The notes beneath the pieces were generated by a model. That model saw only the letters and a list, made by a program, of their open reading frames with translations. It did not search any database and was not told where the DNA came from. Source: Methylosarcina fibrata AML-C10 (GTDB lineage: Bacteria; Pseudomonadota; Gammaproteobacteria; Methylococcales; Methylomonadaceae). Taken from it: a DNA stretch of 64,000 nucleotides. The position numbers were made by a program, and so were the translations under genes. Shown here one piece after another: positions 46,585 through 57,137 of this stretch. The DNA lies in NCBI RefSeq assembly GCF_000372865.1, contig NZ_KB889965.1, positions 2,532,547 to 2,596,546 of the forward strand, given 5' to 3'. Within the stretch, counting starts at the first letter, position 1; each line of letters starts with the position of its first letter.

Positions 46585-48195
46585 AGCCCGCAGCAATTCT
46601 TTTGCGGCACGCTCGCCTTCGCTCGCCCCTCCTTCCATGAAGCCTTGAAAATCCTGGGACGTGTGTTCTCCGCAAAACAAAACCGTCCCCTGCGGCGCTT
46701 TTTCATAACCGCCGAAGGTCGTGTACTGGCCGACCCGGTAATAGGAATAAGACGCCTTGAAGAACGAACTCAAATGCGGCAGCGATTGGGTAATTTTACC
46801 GTTCCATTCCTGTGCCGCTCCCGGAAAAACGGGCGCCATTTGCGTTACCCCCTGCAAAGCGTCCTGTACCGATTGTTTGTTGGCGTCCGTGGCAAACGGT
46901 ACTTTGGTTTTCATCGATCCGGTGGTCTCTCCTCCGGAATACAAGTTCAGGATTCCCTGGATTCCGGGCTGCGCCCGCGTTACTTCCCACGAGGCCTGAT
47001 AACCGGTATCGCTGTAGGTGCTGCCGTTACTGACGCCGCTCTCTCCCGTTTGCCGCTGATGCCAGAAACGATGCAAGAATTGCAGTTGCAATTTGCCGTT
47101 GCGGCCGCGGCCGAGCTCCTGAATGGCGGTGTGTTTCAGCTCGTCGAAGCCCGCCTCGCTGTAATCGATCTCTCTCAGCACGGCGAAAGGAATCGCCAGC
47201 ACCACATAATCGAAGTATTCTTCAAACGAGTCTTTGCCGTCGACCGTTTTGAACCGGAGCCGGTATTGCTGGTTTTCGGTTCGGGTGATCTTGGTCAATT
47301 GCGCCCCGAAACGAAACCAGCTTTCACCCAGATAGTTTTTGATCGCTTCGGGTAATTTCTGATTGCCGCCGCGAATATGATAGCGCTCGTCGGAAACTCC
47401 GAAAATATTGAAAGCATTGGCGCCGGCGGAAGAATTCGCTTGGTATCCCAGAAGATAGAGCAGATTCAGCGCCGACTGATCGGTGGTTTCGGCACCGTAT
47501 TCGATGTTGTAAGCGACGTCCAGCAGTTGGCCGAACCGCGAGGCGTGGCCTCCGGGTATGCGCGTTTCTATCCAGTCGTAAATGGACATGTGGTCCAGTG
47601 CATAACCGGCCTGGGTGAAGGAATCGAACTGTGTGGGGTAATCGGCGGCCTGAAGGTCGTCTTTAATGATATTGAAAACTCCGGCAAAATCGGCTTTCGC
47701 TTCGTCGTAGGTATAGTCATTGCCGAAAAAATAATACAGTTCCTCGGCATGCTCAGGTTCGGCGGACAACAAGTCGTCCAGCGGCAACCCGAATCTCATG
47801 GCCAGTTGACGGATGGTCTGATGGCCGGAATCGATCAGCTCGCCGCACCATTCGCTGATTTGATTGCCGTCCCAATAATCCGTTTTGGAAAACATTCGGC
47901 CTCCGACGCGATGGGAAGCTTCGTAGACGGTGGCCTTCACGCCCCGGTCATCGAGCTTCAGAGCACAGGCAAGACCGGCGATGCCGCTGCCGACAATGGC
48001 AATGCGGGGTGTCAGTCCGGCTTTGGCCCATTTCGGCAGCAAAGAAATCATTCCTGCCGCGCCGAGCCCTGCAATAAATTCCCGCCGTGTCAGCGATGGG
48101 CCTAAGGTCCCTCTGCCGTTATTCGCATTGATTTCTTTCAATTGCAATTCTTGAGCCCATTTTTTTATGAGGCGCATTAAAGAGGTACGTGCCAT
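46579..48195 (-). CDS. Tat-exported flavin amine oxidase
   Basis: A 538-residue FAD-dependent amine oxidase of the MAO/tryptophan-monooxygenase type. A twin-arginine signal (SLTRREFIAGLGAAGMISLLPKWAKA, about residues 34-59) sends the folded protein to the periplasm. The Rossmann motif IAIVGSGIAGLACALKLDDRG comes next, with EASHRVGGRMFS and the C-terminal LFCGEHTSQDFQGFMEGGASEGERAA. The N-terminal 30 residues before the Tat motif are unusually long, so a later start cannot be excluded. Substrate (primary amine or amino acid) unknown. Confidence 0.88.
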   Translation of the reverse strand: MARTSLMRLIKKWAQELQLKEINANNGRGTLGPSLTRREFIAGLGAAGMISLLPKWAKAGLTPRIAIVGSGIAGLACALKLDDRGVKATVYEASHRVGGRMFSKTDYWDGNQISEWCGELIDSGHQTIRQLAMRFGLPLDDLLSAEPEHAEELYYFFGNDYTYDEAKADFAGVFNIIKDDLQAADYPTQFDSFTQAGYALDHMSIYDWIETRIPGGHASRFGQLLDVAYNIEYGAETTDQSALNLLYLLGYQANSSAGANAFNIFGVSDERYHIRGGNQKLPEAIKNYLGESWFRFGAQLTKITRTENQQYRLRFKTVDGKDSFEEYFDYVVLAIPFAVLREIDYSEAGFDELKHTAIQELGRGRNGKLQLQFLHRFWHQRQTGESGVSNGSTYSDTGYQASWEVTRAQPGIQGILNLYSGGETTGSMKTKVPFATDANKQSVQDALQGVTQMAPVFPGAAQEWNGKITQSLPHLSSFFKASYSYYRVGQYTTFGGYEKAPQGTVLFCGEHTSQDFQGFMEGGASEGERAAKELLRAL

Positions 48196-48587
48196 GGTAT
48201 TCCTTATGAAGTGGTTGATATAAAAAGCTGTGAGAGTAACGTAGAATCATCAAGAAAAAACAGCGGGCCTCCTGGCCATGCCGGCAGGAGTGTGCTTTCC
48301 GAACCTCCCGCCTCCGGACGAATCGTAACAACCGCGTTCGCCGAGCCCTATCGCAAGTTCCTTACCGACATTATGAAATAAAAGTCTAGCAAAAAAATTC
48401 TTTTGACCTGTCTTGATCCCTGCATTTTTCCCGTCGCTCCAGAAACCATGGTCTCGTTAATGCCCCCGGCAAAGGAAAGACCGAAACAAGCGATAAGCCG
48501 GATGCGCCCCGGCGCTAAAGACGGGGATTGAATTCGGCAAGACTTTCCATCATTATCGAGCATTTATCGTCGAACCGGTGAGTCGTT
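48196..48587. other. Divergent intergenic region
   Basis: 392 bases between the amine-oxidase and DUF3574-like genes. It should hold promoters for both. A 6-base-arm hairpin at 48269-48290 (CTCCTG...CAGGAG) is present near a T-run on the minus strand but the spacing is not that of a standard terminator. No gene seen. Confidence 0.4.
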
Positions 48588-49076
48588 GTGAAGATATTCC
48601 GCACCCAACATACAGCCAGATACCGCTTTCGCGGCAAGCCGGCCAGAAAGCGCCGGAATACGGCAGCGCAAGACGGTCTAACGATAGTATGCCTGGCCTC
48701 GTCATTGGCGCTTTCCGCCTGCTCTTCCCTGCCCCGCCTCGAATGCCCGAAAGAAGAACCGCCTTCCGTTCAAGAGATGCTTTATTTCGGCACCGACGGT
48801 CCCGCCGGCATTGTTTCCCGGAGTCAATGGTCCGATTTTTTGAAGTTCACCGTGACTCCCCGCTTTACTCAAGGATTTACGGTATGGCAAGGGGACGGAC
48901 AATGGCAATCTGTCGACGGAAAGGTCCAGCACGAATCCACCTATATTCTCAGTCTGGTCCATCCCGATAACGATTCCAACGAAAAGGCCGTGCAGGAAAT
49001 CATCGGCCGATACAAGTTACAGTTCCGTCAGGAAGCTGTGCTTCGAGTCAAGTTTCCGGCATGCACGTCGTTCTAA
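48588..49076 (+). CDS. DUF3574-like lipoprotein
   Basis: A 162-residue protein opening with GTG at 48588. The first 29 residues are very basic (YRFRGKPARKRRNTA), followed by a hydrophobic core and lipobox LALSAC near residue 45, an unusually long n-region for a lipoprotein signal. The mature part matches the pattern of DUF3574 proteins: QEMLYFGTDGP, VSRSQWSDFLKFTVTPRFTQGFTVWQGDGQW and ESTYILSLVHPDNDSNEKAVQEIIGRYKLQFRQEAVLRV. Function unknown. No later ATG gives a cleaner signal. Confidence 0.78.
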   Translation: MKIFRTQHTARYRFRGKPARKRRNTAAQDGLTIVCLASSLALSACSSLPRLECPKEEPPSVQEMLYFGTDGPAGIVSRSQWSDFLKFTVTPRFTQGFTVWQGDGQWQSVDGKVQHESTYILSLVHPDNDSNEKAVQEIIGRYKLQFRQEAVLRVKFPACTSF

Positions 49077-49721
49077 CAGATAAGACAGGTTAAATTTTGT
49101 AAGAATAAAGCCATTTCGTGCCCGTCCGATTAATTTAGCGCCCTGTCCGGGCATGAGAACCGACCGAAAACCGGACCAGAAACCTAAGGCGCCATACCGA
49201 CAATAGCTCTTACAAGCAAGGATAAACCGGGGCTGCAAACGCCCGAAGCAGGCACAAACAGTGTCTGGCGCCTAACCTTAAGTACTTGATAAAAAAATAA
49301 TCCACTTATCCGTCAAAACAATCTTGCTGCCGAATAGCGAGAACAACGGCGAACAAAAATGTTTTCCTTTACATTTGAAGCAAAAGGAATAGAATTGGCA
49401 GCGGAGTTTATAGGTTAGTTCTGCGATTATTTTACCTGGGGCGATCGCGTTAACCATCTAAACTCCATTTAAATGCCGTACTCCGTTCGCGATGGCGAAA
49501 CGATGCCATTAGCAGCTAATCGAGTCGGATCTTGCACATTCTGAAACTGTTAAAAAACAGTCGTCCCATTGATAGAAATTGACTATGCAAAAACAAAAGG
49601 AATAGAGATTTTCCGTTTCCGATAAAAATGAATATTTCTCCGGAGCGGTAAAATCTTGAGCTAATTTAAATAGCTTTTAAATTAAAACTCTAATTAACGT
49701 ATAACCTGCTGGGGATATTTT
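49077..49721. other. Long AT-rich non-coding region before the beta-propeller gene
   Basis: 645 bases without a convincing frame. It contains short stems (GCCCGTCCG...CCGGGC region near 49115-49160; GGGGCTGCAAACGCCC near 49228-49245) and becomes strongly AT-rich toward 49721. The region may carry a long 5' leader or a small RNA; I could not match it to a known riboswitch. Confidence 0.45.
49662..49684. promoter_or_regulatory. AT-rich palindrome upstream of the beta-propeller gene
   Basis: Exact 9-base arms TAATTTAAA (49662-49670) and TTTAAATTA (49676-49684) around TAGCT, 38 bases before the ATG. A possible -10 box TATAAC follows near 49701. Candidate operator or UP-like element; inferred from symmetry only. 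Confidence 0.4.
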
Positions 49722-51218
<1,497 letters not shown>

Positions 51219-51231
51219 AAAAATCGGCCCG

Positions 51232-51255
51232 GCTCAAGGTCTTTGGATCTTGAGC
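51232..51255 (+). terminator. Possible terminator after the beta-propeller gene
   Basis: Seven-base arms GCTCAAG (51232-51238) and CTTGAGC (51249-51255) with a 10-base loop, 13 bases after the stop; followed by the T-rich ATTATTCCTTCTCTTC. Weak but well placed. Confidence 0.4.
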
Positions 51256-51472
51256 ATCGGATTATTCCTTCTCTTCATTGAAGCCGCAAAAACTTCTGTC
51301 TTATCATCCGGCCTGGTCTCTTTCTGACGAGGAAGAGGCCGGGCTGGACGCAGCCGAAAAACCGGCTCGATCTTCTGAAAAAACCATTGCTCGAATCGAT
51401 TTCAGATTTTTCTATCTTTATGGAAACGGATAACAGCCTTTTTCCTGGAAGATCACGACCCGGTCCATCTTC

Positions 51473-52312
51473 TTACATATTCTGAATATTGGAGATCAAA
51501 TCGCCGAAATAGGAAATCACCTGCTGAAGATAAAGAATCAGGCTGTCGATTCGCTCTTTCAAGAAATAAAAATAATTGTGATGCCTAAAATTTTCTTCGA
51601 CGTAAAAACTGAGCCCGCGGTAGAAGGTGTGCATTCCCATGACTATCATGATCAATGCGGCCGCCTTGTACATGAAGCCGCGTACGTTCGCCTTGATTTT
51701 GCCGAATGCCAGGCTGATAAACAGCATCATCGGCAGGGTCCCGGCGCCGAAAGTCAGCATCAACGCGCCGCCTTCCAGCACGGTAGAAGCCGACGTCGCC
51801 TTGACCGCCATCGCAAACGTCAGCGGGCACGGCATCATGCCGTTCAACAAGCCGGCCAGCATCGCTCCGCCGACAGCTCCCTGTTGCCGGGAGCGGGCAT
51901 AACCCTTGCGCAAAAGCGACATGGGCAGCAGCCGGAAGGCTCCCTGCCACGGCAGCCAGCCCAGGATGCCCAGGCCCAGTCCGATCACCGTCAGACCGAT
52001 CAGCATTTGCAACAGACTCTGAATTTTACCGAACAAGCCGCCGGACATGACGACGACGCCGAGCAGGGCCGCCGCGAAGCCGAACAATGTATACACCGAG
52101 ATGCGGGACAGTTGATACATGACGTAGGGCAAATAAGAACGCTGCCGGCCGGAGTTCATAAAATACCCGGAAACCAGCGCGCCGCACATGCCGAGGCAAT
52201 GTCCGCTGCCCAAAAAGCCGGCCACGAAAGCCAGCGTATAGTCAAAGCCGGCCGAGACAGCCATGTCGCCCATGCCGTGCATGGAGCCATGGTCCATCAT
52301 TGAATGATCCAT
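51473..52312 (-). CDS. TauE/SafE-UreH-like membrane protein with His/Met-rich N-terminus
   Basis: A 279-residue inner-membrane protein with about six helices, of the UreH-like/DsbD-like transmembrane group often encoded next to copper ATPases of the cco clusters. The first 17 residues are packed with Met and His (MDHSMMDHGSMHGMGDM), a likely copper-binding tail. Conserved membrane motifs are FLGSGHCLGMCGALVSGYF and LLNGMMPCPLTFAMAVKA; the MCGA and MPCP cysteines are typical of this group. It starts eight bases after the ATPase gene ends. Probably helps move copper or reducing equivalents during cytochrome oxidase or other cuproenzyme assembly; role inferred. Confidence 0.85.
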   Translation of the reverse strand: MDHSMMDHGSMHGMGDMAVSAGFDYTLAFVAGFLGSGHCLGMCGALVSGYFMNSGRQRSYLPYVMYQLSRISVYTLFGFAAALLGVVVMSGGLFGKIQSLLQMLIGLTVIGLGLGILGWLPWQGAFRLLPMSLLRKGYARSRQQGAVGGAMLAGLLNGMMPCPLTFAMAVKATSASTVLEGGALMLTFGAGTLPMMLFISLAFGKIKANVRGFMYKAAALIMIVMGMHTFYRGLSFYVEENFRHHNYFYFLKERIDSLILYLQQVISYFGDLISNIQNM

Positions 52313-52320
52313 TTGAAAAC

Positions 52321-54771
52321 CTATTTTTTACTGAGTCGCAATGAATTAAGGATGACCGATACCGAGCTTAACGCCATCGCCATGGAGGCGATCATCGGAT
52401 TCAGTTTGCCGACCGCGGCGATGGGAATCGCGATCGTGTTATAGCCGAACGCCCAGAAAAGATTCTCCTTGATGATGGCGATGGTATTCGCACTTAACTC
52501 GATGGCGTCCGTCACCTTGGAAATGTCGCCCTGCACCAGCGTCAGATCGGCCGACTCGATCGCGATGTCGGTGCCGCTGCCGACGGCAAAGCCCACATCG
52601 GCGGCAACCAGCGCCGGGGCGTCATTGATGCCGTCCCCGATCATGCCGACCTGTTGGCCTTGCACCTGCAATTGGTGGATGATGGCTAATTTCTGATCGG
52701 GTTTGGCGTTGGCGACAAACTCATCGATGCCGACTTGAACAGCGACATATTGCGCCGTTTTTTCGGTATCGCCGGTCGCCATCAGCGTTCTGACTCCTCT
52801 TTTGTGGAGCCTCGCCAAGGCTGGTCTTGCCTGCGCACGAGGCCGGTCGGCGATGCCGAAGACAGCGGCCTCCTTGCCGTCGACCGCCATAAAAACCGGC
52901 GTTTTGCCCTGCTCGGCGAACTGCCCGGCCTCCGACAGTAAACGCTGGACGTCGATCTCCCGTTGCAGCATCCAGGGCAGGTTGCCCAGCAGCACCTGTT
53001 TACCGTCGATTTCGGCTTCAATGCCGCGGCCGGGTTCATTGTAAAAATGCGAGCATTCTCTCAATTCAATGCTCCGTTCGCGGGCGTAGTCGACAATCGC
53101 CTTGCCCAGAAAATGCTCCGAATTGTGTTCAGCCGAGGCCGCCAACATCAGGACGCTTTCCTCGCCCAGCCTCGAAACTTTAAGAAAATCGCTGACTTTC
53201 GGCTTGCCTTCGGTGATCGTGCCGGTTTTATCGAAAACGATCACGTTGAGCTTGGCCGCCACTTCCAGGCTTTCACCGTTGCGGATGTAAATGCCTTTTT
53301 TAGCGGCCTGACCGGTGCCGACCATGATCGCCGCCGGCGTAGCCAGACCCAGGGCGCAAGGACAGGCGATCAACAGTACGGTAATGGCATTGCCGAACGC
53401 ATAGGCGAACGGCGCTCCCGCCAGTTTCCAGCCGGCCAGCGTCAAACCGGACAATGCCATGACCGACGGCACGAACACCGCGGAAATCCGGTCGACCTGT
53501 TTTTGAATCGGCAGCTTCGCCGACTGGGCCTGATCGACCATGTGCACGATGCCGGCCAGTACGGTATCCATACCGACGGCCGTCGCCCGGATCCTCAGCA
53601 CGCCGTTGCCGTTGACGCAGCCGCCGATGACCCTGTGCCCCGTTTCCTTGACGACCGGCATGCTCTCGCCGGTTACCATGGACTCGTCCACGGTCGAGGT
53701 GCCGGCAATAATTTCGCCGTCGGTGGGAATTTTTTCTCCGGGGCGAACCAGTAAAACATCGCCGACCGCTACGGCTTCCACGTCGACGACGATTTCCCGG
53801 TTATCCTTGATCAGAACGGCCGTCTGCGGCTGCAAATCGACCAATTGCCGTATCGCTTCACCGGCTTTGCCTTTGGCGCGTTCTTCGAGATAACGGCCCA
53901 GCAGCACGAAGGTGATGATCGCCGCGGAGGCTTCGAAATAGATGTGCCCGCGCCGACGGAAGAAGGAGGGCAAGCTGTAAGCGTAGGCCGAACCCACGCC
54001 GAGCGCGATCAAGGTATCCATGTTGGCGGCTCGATGCCGGGCGAGCTTCCGAGCCTTGACGAAAAAAGGTTTGCCCGAGCCGAACACTACCGGAGTCGTC
54101 AGCAGGAATTGAAGCCAGTGCAGCGGCCGGGACTTTGTCATCGTCATCGCCACGGCGACGACCGGAGCGCTCAACAGAGCGGACCAGAGAAGTCGCCGCC
54201 GGGCCGACTCGATACGCTGTTGCTCCTTTTTAATTAAGTTTTTCCGCTGCGAAAGCGTATCCATCGGAAAAGCCTTGTAGCCAAGGACTTCGATGCGGGC
54301 GCACACGTCCTCCCTGCTTAATTGCCCCTGGACGGCCAGGGTTTCGGTGCCGAAATTGACGCTGGCCGCTTTTATTTTCGGCTCGCGTTTAAGCACCATT
54401 TCCAGCAACAGGGCGCAGGAAGCGCAGGTCATGCCCTCGACGGCCAGTTCGAACTCCTGCAGGGGACCGGAAAAATCGGCTTTTTCCTGCCGGATCTCGC
54501 CCCCCGGCCTGGCCGCGATATTGCCCAGCACCGCATCCAGTAAAATCAGCAAATTGGCCTTGGGCAAACCCTTGGGATCGAACTCGACGACTACCGTTCC
54601 AAGCTGGGCCGTAAACCGGACATTTTTGATCTCCGGCCTCTTGCGCAGAAGGATCTCAAGAATGTAACAGCGCTCCGGATCCTTTTTCAATATCGGCGCA
54701 AACGCCCGGATCCGCCGTTTTAACTGATGGATCAATTGATAATTTTTGTAGGGTGCCGATGCTATGGCCAT
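52321..54771 (-). CDS. Copper-type P1B ATPase (CcoI/CopA-like)
   Basis: An 816-residue heavy-metal P-type ATPase. Two N-terminal ferredoxin-like domains: the first (about residues 35-85, [30 protein letters not shown]) lacks the CxxC; the second (about 108-170) has [12 protein letters not shown]. The transport motif [13 protein letters not shown] in the sixth helix marks Cu+ (or Ag+) specificity. Phosphorylation [25 protein letters not shown] (HP-type loop), [10 protein letters not shown] and the C-terminal [10 protein letters not shown] and [12 protein letters not shown]-like block are intact. It may feed copper to periplasmic cuproenzymes (CcoI role) or detoxify copper (CopA role); the TauE-like neighbour favours the former. 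Confidence 0.93.
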   Translation of the reverse strand: MAIASAPYKNYQLIHQLKRRIRAFAPILKKDPERCYILEILLRKRPEIKNVRFTAQLGTVVVEFDPKGLPKANLLILLDAVLGNIAARPGGEIRQEKADFSGPLQEFELAVEGMTCASCALLLEMVLKREPKIKAASVNFGTETLAVQGQLSREDVCARIEVLGYKAFPMDTLSQRKNLIKKEQQRIESARRRLLWSALLSAPVVAVAMTMTKSRPLHWLQFLLTTPVVFGSGKPFFVKARKLARHRAANMDTLIALGVGSAYAYSLPSFFRRRGHIYFEASAAIITFVLLGRYLEERAKGKAGEAIRQLVDLQPQTAVLIKDNREIVVDVEAVAVGDVLLVRPGEKIPTDGEIIAGTSTVDESMVTGESMPVVKETGHRVIGGCVNGNGVLRIRATAVGMDTVLAGIVHMVDQAQSAKLPIQKQVDRISAVFVPSVMALSGLTLAGWKLAGAPFAYAFGNAITVLLIACPCALGLATPAAIMVGTGQAAKKGIYIRNGESLEVAAKLNVIVFDKTGTITEGKPKVSDFLKVSRLGEESVLMLAASAEHNSEHFLGKAIVDYARERSIELRECSHFYNEPGRGIEAEIDGKQVLLGNLPWMLQREIDVQRLLSEAGQFAEQGKTPVFMAVDGKEAAVFGIADRPRAQARPALARLHKRGVRTLMATGDTEKTAQYVAVQVGIDEFVANAKPDQKLAIIHQLQVQGQQVGMIGDGINDAPALVAADVGFAVGSGTDIAIESADLTLVQGDISKVTDAIELSANTIAIIKENLFWAFGYNTIAIPIAAVGKLNPMIASMAMALSSVSVILNSLRLSKK

Positions 54772-54886
54772 CGTTTTAAATCCGTGACAAAATCAAGAAA
54801 AAGCTTATCCGCCGTGTGTTCCGGCCGCTCCTCGGGCACAAGGCCGGCAATCGGCCGCCGGCCGGACCGCACAGTATCCGGCAAAA

Positions 54887-55495
54887 TTATTTGGGCCTGC
54901 GCGAGCGCATCAGCAGGAAAATCATGTAAAACACCGCCACCCATTCGTAACGGTATTTGAAAGGCCTGGGAATCCATTCTTTGGTAATATGGTCCCAGTG
55001 CAGCCTGATCAGGAACAGCACGAGAACGTCATTGAAGAAATCGATAAAGACTTTTTCGGGATCGTTAAAAAATTTTCCCTGCTGACGAAATCCCGTTTTG
55101 GTTAAAATCCTGGCCGCCAGCAGAGTTTCCTTGGCATCGCCGTATTTTTGACCAAACCACCTGGAAATCTTGAGTTGCCTGAATTTGTTTTTGAGACCCG
55201 GTCCGGCCTGTGTTGAAACGGCCCGCTGACTCTCCGACATCGCTTTTCTTTCCAGGCCGCCCACGATATCGAACAACAGCCGGGCAAGCGCGGTAAAATC
55301 GCAAGCCGCTTCCTGATACCGAATCGACAGCTTGGCCTGGCGCCGATAAACCTTGACCCGATAAATGCCGTCCACAGCCGAAAGCTGATCGGCTAATGCC
55401 TTTGCAATGCCCGCATCGGTGAACTGAACAGGTATCTGGAAGCGCACATGCCCAGGCTCCCGGTAACGCAGGACGAACTGTTTTTGGATAGCCAT
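54887..55495 (-). CDS. HMA-like domain protein with C-terminal membrane segment
   Basis: A 202-residue protein. Residues about 1-85 resemble a metal-binding (HMA-type) fold without CxxC: RYREPGHVRFQIPVQFTDAGIAKALADQLSAVDGIYRVKVYRRQAKLSIRYQ, the same kind of degenerate domain seen at the start of the downstream ATPase. The middle (about 100-150) is basic and unassigned; a hydrophobic stretch near residues 178-196 could insert in the membrane. It lies 115 bases before the copper ATPase on the same strand. Probably an accessory or regulatory partner of that ATPase. I know similar proteins only as HMA2-type domain proteins of unknown function. Confidence 0.65.
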   Translation of the reverse strand: MAIQKQFVLRYREPGHVRFQIPVQFTDAGIAKALADQLSAVDGIYRVKVYRRQAKLSIRYQEAACDFTALARLLFDIVGGLERKAMSESQRAVSTQAGPGLKNKFRQLKISRWFGQKYGDAKETLLAARILTKTGFRQQGKFFNDPEKVFIDFFNDVLVLFLIRLHWDHITKEWIPRPFKYRYEWVAVFYMIFLLMRSRRPK

Positions 55496-55519
55496 AAGTT
55501 AAAACGAAACTGAGAATAG

Positions 55520-55561
55520 ACAAAAACGGGCGATTTCTGCTTCAGTAGAAATCGCCCGTTT
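55520..55561 (-). terminator. Intrinsic terminator (minus strand)
   Basis: Perfect 15-base arms AAACGGGCGATTTCT (55524-55538) and AGAAATCGCCCGTTT (55547-55561) with an 8-base loop. Read on the minus strand the stem ends in CCCGTTTTTGTC, a U-tract typical of intrinsic termination. It would end the transcript of the 106-codon-scale gene at 55601-55909 before the HMA-like gene. Confidence 0.8.
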
Positions 55562-55600
55562 ATTTGAACAGATAATGAAAAGATTTCGATCCGGGGCGAA

Positions 55601-55909
55601 TCAGCCTTCCTCCTTGGTCTCCGCAACCATATCCTCCAGATTTTCTTTTTGCTGCAAGACAAAATCTTTTCCCGTGTCGACGACTTTGGTAGCGCCGGCA
55701 ATGATTTCCTTTCTGTATTTATAAACCAGCACTCCGGCCACAACCCCAAGACCGAAAACAAGCGCCGGATGTTTCGTCAATTTACTCACCCATTTTCCTC
55801 CTTTCATAACCGCCGCAGAAGTCACGGCCCCCTTTACCGCCTGTTTACTCATAGCTTCTCCGGCATGACTCATGCCCTTCATCACTTCTTTCCCATGTAC
55901 ATGCGCCAT
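55601..55909 (-). CDS. Small single-helix membrane protein (YtxH/DUF5132-like)
   Basis: From the ATG at 55909 (MAHVHGKEVMKGMSHAGEA) this is 102 residues; an upstream in-frame ATG would add six. A His/Met-containing N-terminus is followed by an Ala/Val-rich part, one membrane segment (about residues 52-67, HPALVFGLGVVAGVLVYKYRK) and a charged helical tail rich in Glu and Lys. The pattern resembles YtxH or DUF5132 small proteins, which occur near P-type ATPase genes in several bacteria. Function unknown. A terminator hairpin follows at 55520-55561, so it may form its own transcription unit. Confidence 0.62.
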   Translation of the reverse strand: MAHVHGKEVMKGMSHAGEAMSKQAVKGAVTSAAVMKGGKWVSKLTKHPALVFGLGVVAGVLVYKYRKEIIAGATKVVDTGKDFVLQQKENLEDMVAETKEEG

Positions 55910-56034
55910 GTTTTTTCTCTCCACCAATAACGATTAATCAACAATAAATTCAACTCTTGCCGGATTTTATCAAGAAACGGTGCATTGCTTCCGGACTGCG
56001 GCTCGTAACGACCGGGTGCGATAGCGCTCAAGCC

Positions 56035-56214
56035 TCACTCCGTTTCGTCGATTTGATCGGGAACATCGAGCACCGTCTCCTCGTGCAGCATCTGATATAT
56101 GCCTTTGCAACCCTCGCAGCAGAACGCCTTGTCCCCTTCCTTCGTGCGCAGTTTGAAGCCTTCAATTTCAACAGGAAGCCCGCAAAGATCGCATGCTTTC
56201 GTATTCTCGCCCAT
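56035..56214 (-). CDS. Stand-alone metal-binding domain of CcoI/FixI type
   Basis: A 59-residue protein from the ATG at 56214 (MGENTKACDLCGLPVEIEG). It has the cysteine pattern C-x2-C...C-C-x2-C (CDLCGLPV, then FCCEGCKGIYQML) that normally forms the N-terminal domain of CcoI/FixI-type P1B ATPases (PF12156-type domain). The ATPase encoded downstream at 52321 lacks this domain, so the two may work as a split pair. A ten-residue longer reading is possible. It is the first metal gene of the cluster after a 284-base gap. The other frame over this stretch encodes no matching protein. Confidence 0.8.
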   Translation of the reverse strand: MGENTKACDLCGLPVEIEGFKLRTKEGDKAFCCEGCKGIYQMLHEETVLDVPDQIDETE

Positions 56215-56498
56215 AGCAGCCAATAATTCATTTAATATTAACAAATACTACTAAACTAGCAGGCTTTGAGCAATACGGATGTGAAAAGCAAGCTACCGAA
56301 CTCGTCCGGCAGTTCCTGCTTCAGCAAGGGGGAACGCGAGCTTTCAATCAGGATTCGGCCGAATCGAAGCGGGCAGGACTGAAAGAGAGAGCCGATTACC
56401 AACCTCTTAGTCCAACTCAACCGCAACGCGCGACAAGCCTTTTCTTAATCGGCCCGATTCTGGCCAAGTCACCAATTCAGAGTCGGAACGGTTTTAAT

Positions 56499-56696
56499 TC
56501 ATCCCCGCAGCGCCTGATTGCTGGCCTTCATCATGGCCATTCTCAAGGCACCCGTGACGCTCGCGCCCAAACCGAGACGCGTCGCGAACGCGGGAATCAA
56601 TATCATCGAAACCAGTGCAAGGCTGGTTCCCAAAAGCAGGGATCCCTGATTTCCGGCTTTGTGATTGACGTGGTGGGTGGCTAATTCTTGATTCAT
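56499..56696 (-). CDS. Small membrane protein, unknown
   Basis: A 65-residue protein from the ATG at 56696 (MNQELATHHVNHKAGNQGS). The N-terminus is His-containing (HHVNH) and one or two hydrophobic stretches occupy about residues 18-50 (LLLGTSLALVSMILIPAFATRLGLGASV), ending in a basic tail. A longer upstream reading has no coding look. I do not recognise a family. It lies upstream of the free CcoI-type domain on the same strand and could belong to the metal cluster. Confidence 0.55.
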   Translation of the reverse strand: MNQELATHHVNHKAGNQGSLLLGTSLALVSMILIPAFATRLGLGASVTGALRMAMMKASNQALRG

Positions 56697-57137
56697 TTTT
56701 ATAACCTCGTTACGGCGCATGCTTGTACCGATATGAAATAAGCATAAACAGTGCCAGGAGCAATACATAACAATCAGAAACATGCCGGCACTTGACCCCA
56801 ACCGGTACAGACTCCATTTTTCCGTGTTGTTCGGCCGAATCTTCGGCGGCCGCCGCATTACGACCGAAATATTTCTCGCTCAAAAACCCGGACGGCATCG
56901 AAAAAATTTTTTACTCAGCGTAATCCAAGGTATTTGCCGCATTTGGACTGTGTTAAATAACACAGTTTAATTATTGCCTCTGTTGCCCGATCGTCGAGGG
57001 ATGGCTGATCACTCTCTTCTACTTTTTCGCGCTTGCAGAAAGCTCGGAAAATACAGCCGACTCCCTCTCTCCGGCGCTCCCGTCACCGATGTTTCATCAA
57101 ATTAAGACCGGTATTTTTCCAATAAAATCCCCCACGG
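56697..57137. other. Gene-free stretch
   Basis: 441 bases between the small membrane gene and the ATP-grasp-like gene. The middle part (56890-56990) is AT-rich and may hold the promoter of the minus-strand metal genes. No terminator, tRNA or coding frame is convincing. Confidence 0.45.

Noticed and set aside
48269-48290. Hairpin CTCCTG...CAGGAG as a terminator
   Set aside because: The T-run is several bases away and no minus-strand gene ends there.
49220-49300. Possible riboswitch-like stems (GGGGCTGCAAACGCCC)
   Set aside because: I could not fit the conserved core of any riboswitch class I know; stems are short and no downstream gene suits a ligand.
49381-49605. 13-base direct repeat CAAAAGGAATAGA at 49381 and 49594
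   Set aside because: Short, AT-rich and only two copies; compatible with chance in this region.
56028-56231. Second overlapping small minus-strand frame at the free CcoI-type domain gene
   Set aside because: It is the other reading frame of the same stretch; only 56035-56214 shows the conserved cysteine pattern.
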